From Segatella hominis (lineage in GTDB: Bacteria; Bacteroidota; Bacteroidia; Bacteroidales; Bacteroidaceae), in contig NZ_SGVY01000023.1 of assembly GCF_004535825.1 (NCBI RefSeq), positions 1-54,935 on the forward strand: a stretch of DNA of 54,935 bases. The letters are read 5' to 3'. The notes under the pieces are model-generated. The model was not told the DNA's origin. It saw only the letters and a program-made list of their open reading frames with translations, and searched no databases. Shown here piece by piece: positions 51,398-54,935 of the stretch; position 1 is the first letter of the stretch, and every line of letters begins with the position of its first letter. The position numbers and the translations under genes are program-made.

Positions 51398-51448
51398 AAT
51401 TCTACGCTTGATGATTTTATAAACAGTTTATCTTGCATAAGGCCATTG

Positions 51449-51456
51449 CAAAGATA
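51449..51456 (-). promoter_or_regulatory. -7 promoter element (TATCTTTG)
   Basis: The reverse complement of CAAAGATA, 52 bases before the ATG of the membrane protein. Confidence 0.6.
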
Positions 51457-51593
51457 CGAAGTTTTTGGAAAATTCTAGCAAAATAGGTGGAAAATGTTTG
51501 GCTATGATATATTCTTATTAAAAGAATGGCAGAATGAATAATAAAAACTCTAAAAAGTTATAACGTATCTTCTTGAATATCAGTATTTGTTGC

Positions 51594-51601
51594 TATCTTT
51601 G
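51594..51601 (+). promoter_or_regulatory. -7 promoter element (TATCTTTG) for the nitroreductase lipoprotein
   Basis: TAnnTTTG match about 89 bases before ATG 51690. The leader contains two copies of an imperfect repeat (AAATGCGCTACGTGGATA and AAAAGCGCTACATGGGTA). Confidence 0.6.
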
Positions 51602-51689
51602 CACGGTATATACTAAATGCGCTACGTGGATAAATACTAAAAGCGCTACATGGGTATATACTAATTTGAAATATAGGTTTAATCATACA

Positions 51690-52330
51690 ATGAATCATAT
51701 GAAGAAGATATTTTTTGGATTGGCAGCTGCACTGATGTTGACTGCCTGCAATGAGAGCAGACTTCCGGAGGCAACAGCCAACGTTGATTCAGCAAGTGTG
51801 GTAACCGACTTGATGATGAGTCGCAGAAGCATTCGTGCTTACAAGGATTCCGCTATCAGCCGTGATACCCTGAACGAGATTCTGAAATGCGGCATCCATG
51901 CGCCAAACGGACAGAATCTGCAGTCGTATGAAATCAGAGTGATAGATTCTCCTGCACTTATCGATTCGATAACCCAAGCCGTGGTAAAGGATAATCCTAA
52001 GATAGCAGAGCGCAAGGGCTTCAAGAACATCTTCGTGAATGCACCATGCGTGGTTTGCATCGCCTATGATACTACTTATGATATGGCGCAGATTGATTGC
52101 GGTTTGCTTGGCGAGAACATCATTCTTGCAGCATGGTCAAAGGGCATCGGTTCCTGTTGCCTGGGCAGTTCGCCCGTTGGATACAGGATTCTCCATCAGC
52201 CAAGCCTTACCTCGACCGCATGGCATTCTCCAAGGGTTACAAATTGCTCTGCTGCATCGCCCTGGGATACCCAGATGAATCGCCGGAGGCAAAGCCACGA
52301 CGCCAGGATATGATAAAGTTCATGGATTAA
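51690..52330 (+). pseudogene. Nitroreductase-family lipoprotein, frameshifted
   Basis: The ATG at 51690 (or 51699) starts a signal peptide II with lipobox LTAC and the nitroreductase core (MMSRRSIRAYKDSAISRDTL, CGIHAPNGQNLQSYEIRV, QIDCGLLGENIILAAWSKGIGSCCLGS). Near 52173-52175 (a CCC run) the correct reading shifts frame: the true end (RWIQDSPSAKPYLDRM... to RQDMIKFMD, stop 52330) lies in another frame, while the first frame runs on to nonsense at 52313. A single-base indel accounts for it. It may be a real mutation or a sequencing or assembly error. Confidence 0.8.
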
Positions 52331-52340
52331 GGCAAATGAA

Positions 52341-52369
52341 GGTTGACGTTCTAAAACAGGACGTCAACC
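52341..52369. terminator. Hairpin after the nitroreductase pseudogene
   Basis: GGTTGACGT pairs with ACGTCAACC (9 bp) around an 11-base loop; no T-run, so termination is uncertain. Confidence 0.5.
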
Positions 52370-52385
52370 TATTGGATAAGCAGTT

Positions 52386-52574
52386 TTATCTCATGCTCTT
52401 TCTATATGCCATTGGAGTAATGCCTGTTATTTTTTTTAATAGGCGTATAAAGTACGAATGATCATTGTAACCTAAATCATAGGCTATCTCCTTGATTGGC
52501 TGATTGTCTGTAATCAACAATAATTCTGCTATTTCCAGTTTACAATGCTGATTATGTGAAAAATCAATATTGTG
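52386..52574 (-). pseudogene. C-terminal fragment of an AraC-family regulator
   Basis: The minus strand reads CKLEIAELLLITDNQPIKEI, then AYDLGYNDHSYFIRLLKKIT and GITPMAYRKSMR before the stop. This is the second helix-turn-helix of AraC/XylS DNA-binding domains (IAyeLGY-nDhSYF-r-FKk-tG-tP--YRk). An in-frame TAG at ~52575 cuts it off from any N-terminal part, which is not present upstream. Confidence 0.85.
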
Positions 52575-52674
52575 CTATTATTGCATTATAAAATCCCATC
52601 AACTACGTACAAATCTATGTATCTTTCCTCTATAAAAGGATAATGATTTCCCTCGCATAGGGTAACTAAAACCA

Positions 52675-52682
52675 GTAAATTT
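52675..52682 (+). promoter_or_regulatory. Orphan -7 element (TAAATTTG)
   Basis: TAnnTTTG on plus in a gene-free stretch just before the IS110 insertion point; what it transcribed originally is not clear. Confidence 0.35.
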
Positions 52683-52872
52683 GCATATAGCAGGAAAAAT
52701 AGACACGCAACATCACACACTTGCACATTCATGCAAATGCTACTATCAGTATACTTTCCTCTTCGAGTTATACTCATACTGACTTCCATAGCCCTCCATG
52801 ACATGAGTTAATTTGCAGACGAGGTGTGACCATCACAAAGATAGTAGCCTTTTCATGGAAGGTATATTATGA

Positions 52873-54025
52873 TCATCCGTTGTTTGCGGACTCTTCACAA
52901 TCATGCTTGAAGTCGAAATATTCAACATTGTCATGTAGGACATGCCAAACAGCAACGAGCATTTTTCTCGCCACAGCCACGATGACTTTCATCTTGTTTT
53001 TTCTTCTCACTACAGTCTGGTGATAGGAGAACCAACTAAAGAAACAGTCTTTCTGCCGACTGGCAGCCCATGCACATTGTATGATGGTTCTTCTGAGATA
53101 GCTGTTGCCGTGTGTCGTTTTGCGGGACTTTACTTTCTTGTTGGACTCATCATTTCTTGGGCGTAATCCACTCCAGGCAGCAAGGTGATTTGCCGTCTCG
53201 AACTTACTCATGTCTGTACCGATCTCTGCGATCAATGATGTTGCGGCACGTTCCTTGATGCCTGGGATTGTTTGCAAGCGTCTGAGTTCCTCTGGGAAGT
53301 ATTTCTGGCATATCTCCGACATTTTGTCTTGGCATTCTTTCTTGTGGCTCTCGGCAATGTCTATTTCCTCACGGAGTTGGCGAAGGACATCAATCTCGGC
53401 TTGGGAGACAACTCCCTCCATAGAGGCAAGTATAGTTTCTCTGCCATGTTTGTTGATGATGCGTCCATGAATCTCTTTGATCAATTCCTGTGGGTCGGTG
53501 ACACCTTCCGAGAGCCTGCGCACGACGGTTCTGTAACTCTTGCACTCTATGTTGGAGACATAGTTGCTCAAGCGGATGTTGCACCGTTGGAGTACAGCAT
53601 CCACTTTGGATTCCTTACGCACAATTTCCTCATTGAGGTCAAAGATTCTACGGTCATATTGGCGAAGTTGCTGAATAATCTCTGGAGGTGCAAAACTACC
53701 ATTTACCAGTTCCTTCATTGTACACGCTGCTATCCATTGAGCATCCTTCACGTCACTCTTATGACCGGGAAGTTGCTTGATAAAATACGGATTGACAAGG
53801 CGGAGTGTAAAATGAGGAGACAGCACACGCCAGGTTGGTATCCAGTAAATGCTGGTACTTTCCATTGAAACTTCTGAAACATGGTGTTTTTTTGAGCAAT
53901 TTGCACATTTCATGCAGTTGAAATGTTAAAACTCCGAAAACTTGCTCAAATAATTCACCATCAGGGTGCAAAATACAAAGATAAATGCTATCTTTGTGCA
54001 CGTCAAGACCACATACTGCTTTCAT
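52873..54025 (-). pseudogene. IS110-family transposase, frameshifted in an A7 run
   Basis: The N-terminus (MKAVCGLDVHKDSIYLCILH, DEDD first Asp) is in one frame from 54025. After CKLLKK the reading must change frame at an A7 run (53887-53893 on plus as T7) to continue as HHVSEVSMESTSIYW...KSDVKDAQWIA. The transposase_20 region with LQTIPGIKERAATSLIAEIG and AAWSGLRPRNDES, and the rest, then run to 52873. One base too many in the homopolymer explains the break (A6 would restore it). Transcript slippage at A7 could in principle rescue some protein. Confidence 0.85.
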
Positions 54026-54071
54026 AAGCCTAATTTTTTGAAGTTAAAAACTTGGTTAATGAACACTGCTT

Positions 54072-54079
54072 CAAAGATA
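54072..54079 (-). promoter_or_regulatory. -7 element (TATCTTTG) inside the IS110 non-coding end
   Basis: The reverse complement of CAAAGATA, 46 bases upstream of the transposase ATG. Confidence 0.5.
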
Positions 54080-54225
54080 GTAAAAATTATTGTGACTTAG
54101 AGCACGTTGATGGCTGTTTTTGCAGTTGTGGCCTTGATTTTTTCAAAAAAAGCTAATTTCGCACAATTCGAGGGAAATCATTGTGCTTTTTTATTCATAC
54201 TGACTTATAATTCGGAAATATTATG

Positions 54226-54233
54226 TAAATTTG
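54226..54233 (+). promoter_or_regulatory. -7 promoter element (TAAATTTG) for the fucosidase
   Basis: TAnnTTTG match, 48 bases before the ATG at 54282, just outside the IS110 end. Confidence 0.6.
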
Positions 54234-54281
54234 CAGCTGGATTAGTAAACTGTTATTTTATAACAACAAAATAGAAACGGT

Positions 54282-54818
54282 ATGAAAAAAATATTCTTTA
54301 TAGTAGGTGCCATTTTTGCGATGGTACAGGTAACATTAGCACAAGCATATCAGGTGCCGGTATCTGAGGCAGACGAACCCATGATGAAAGGTACATTTAC
54401 GCCTACCTGGGAATCTTTAGAGAGTAATTACAAAGTTCCAGATTGGTTTAAAAATGCGAAGTTTGGAATTTGGGCACATTGGGGACCTCAATGTGTGGAA
54501 GGAACTGGTGATTGGATGGCACGTTCTATGTATATTGAGGGTAGCCGAGAATATAGATATCATGTTGAGCATTATGGTCATCCGTCTGAATTTGGATTCA
54601 AAGACTTGCTGCCGCTGTTCAAGGCAGAAAAATGGAATCCAGATAAGTTGGTTGCCTTTTATAAGAAAATTGGTGCTCAATATTTCTTTGCTTTAGGCAA
54701 TCATCACGACAACTTTGATCTTTGGGATAGTAAATATCAGCCATGGAACTCAATGAATATGGGACCTAAAAAAGACATTTTGGCAGGTTGGGCAGCGGCA
54801 GCTAAGAAATATAACTAA
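54282..54818 (+). pseudogene. GH29 alpha-L-fucosidase, truncated after ~178 residues
   Basis: Signal peptide (residues ~1-20, ending TLAQ), then the GH29 start VPDWFKNAKFGIWAHWGPQC and the substrate-cleft segment AQYFFALGNHHDNFDLWDS. Family members are ~450-600 residues; here the frame stops at KKYN* where the sequence changes abruptly to a non-coding, repeat-bearing stretch. The missing part would hold the catalytic Asp. The interruption looks like the end of a mobile element that runs past the window. Confidence 0.85.
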
Positions 54819-54935
54819 AGTTTCCCACCCTTGTTTATAGGGCATTTTTGAGTCCTTAATGTTCCATCAATCCCTATAAACAGGGCATTTTAACGGTTAC
54901 CTAAAAAGTGTTTCATGCCACTTCTTTCCCATTTT
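54813..54935. mobile_element. Probable end of an insertion sequence interrupting the fucosidase (partial)
   Basis: Directly after the fucosidase break, GTTTATAGGGCATTTT and ATAAACAGGGCATTTT repeat, and TTTATAGGG/CCCTATAAA form an inverted pair. No gene fits. The transposase would be outside the window, so the family is not identified. Confidence 0.45.

Larger units (their letters stand above)
52774..54206 (-). mobile_element. IS110-family element, boundaries set by a 12-bp direct repeat
   Basis: TCATACTGACTT occurs at 52774-52785 and again at 54195-54206, 1421 bases apart, flanking the transposase. IS110 elements lack long terminal inverted repeats and are bounded by a shared core, so this fits. 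The stretch upstream of the transposase (54026-54194, about 170 bp) is the expected place for a bridge RNA; it holds a 7-bp hairpin near the end (GCACAAT 54161-54167 with ATTGTGC 54180-54186) and an internal TGACTTA (54093-54099) that matches the end core. Confidence 0.65.

Noticed and set aside
52586-52804. Minus-strand 72-codon frame next to the IS110 end
   Set aside because: No family, no promoter or ribosome site in the right place, and it runs across the IS110 core repeat; treated as a chance frame.
53880-53900. Programmed -1 frameshift (A AAA AAC) in the IS110 transposase
   Set aside because: The needed change is +1 (or loss of one A), not -1; IS110 transposases are normally made from one frame.

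Overview
The window looks like a chromosomal segment of a gut Bacteroidales, most likely a Prevotella/Segatella (P. copri-like) genome. This is inferred from the many TAnnTTTG (-7) promoters, moderate GC content, and many Bacteroidales-restricted families (DUF4861, DUF4923-like, DUF3810, carboxynorspermidine synthase next to recA, PepSY-TM, membrane-anchored MutS-like ATPase). No rRNA, tRNA or CRISPR array was seen.

Layout. (1) 0-12.8 kb is housekeeping and envelope sequence: MATE transporter, M16 peptidase, a degenerate TraB/GumN protein, a DUF4923-like secreted protein, a DUF4861 protein, a cyclophilin and dnaK. A 39-codon gene sits on the minus strand at 6.2 kb. (2) 12.8-18 kb is an accessory island between dnaK and recA: a broken wHTH remnant with 21-bp repeats, then a restriction-modification locus with an XRE controller, two tandem MjaI-type endonuclease paralogues and two tandem convergent m4C methyltransferase paralogues. 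(3) 18-22.5 kb holds recA, carboxynorspermidine synthase, a conserved Bacteroidales protein, crcB and a VWA protein. (4) 22.6-23.4 kb has a lipoprotein gene behind a ~300-nt leader with mutually exclusive pairings. (5) 23.4-26.8 kb is a minus-strand ADP-ribosylation-themed cluster: a sigma factor fused to a macro-like domain, an ADP-ribosylglycohydrolase, and a DUF3791-DUF3990-DUF3791 module in which DUF3990 is a predicted ADP-ribosyltransferase. (6) 26.9-30 kb is an ECF sigma/anti-sigma/LTxxQ operon plus a divergent-function lipoprotein that shares a nearly identical promoter with it. (7) 30-38.7 kb carries DUF3810, M15 peptidase, MFS, PepSY-TM, MutS-like and greA, with an ~800-bp non-coding stretch of 22-bp repeats and GTGACACC boxes. 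(8) 38.8-55 kb is an accessory/defence region: an IS1182-family element, a small exported-type peptide, a decayed AAA/PD-(D/E)XK gene, a complete four-gene Wadjet (JetABCD) anti-plasmid system, an AAA_14/DUF4143 ATPase with twin palindromes, nitroreductase and AraC remnants, a frameshifted IS110 element whose ends can be placed by a 12-bp direct repeat, and a GH29 fucosidase truncated by what looks like another mobile element at the window edge.

The most promising leads for something undescribed are the sigma-macro/ARH/ART cluster (23.4-26.8 kb), the paired-paralogue R-M locus (13.6-17.8 kb) and the switch-like leader RNA (22.6-22.9 kb). All functional statements are from reading the sequence and family knowledge; no search was run.
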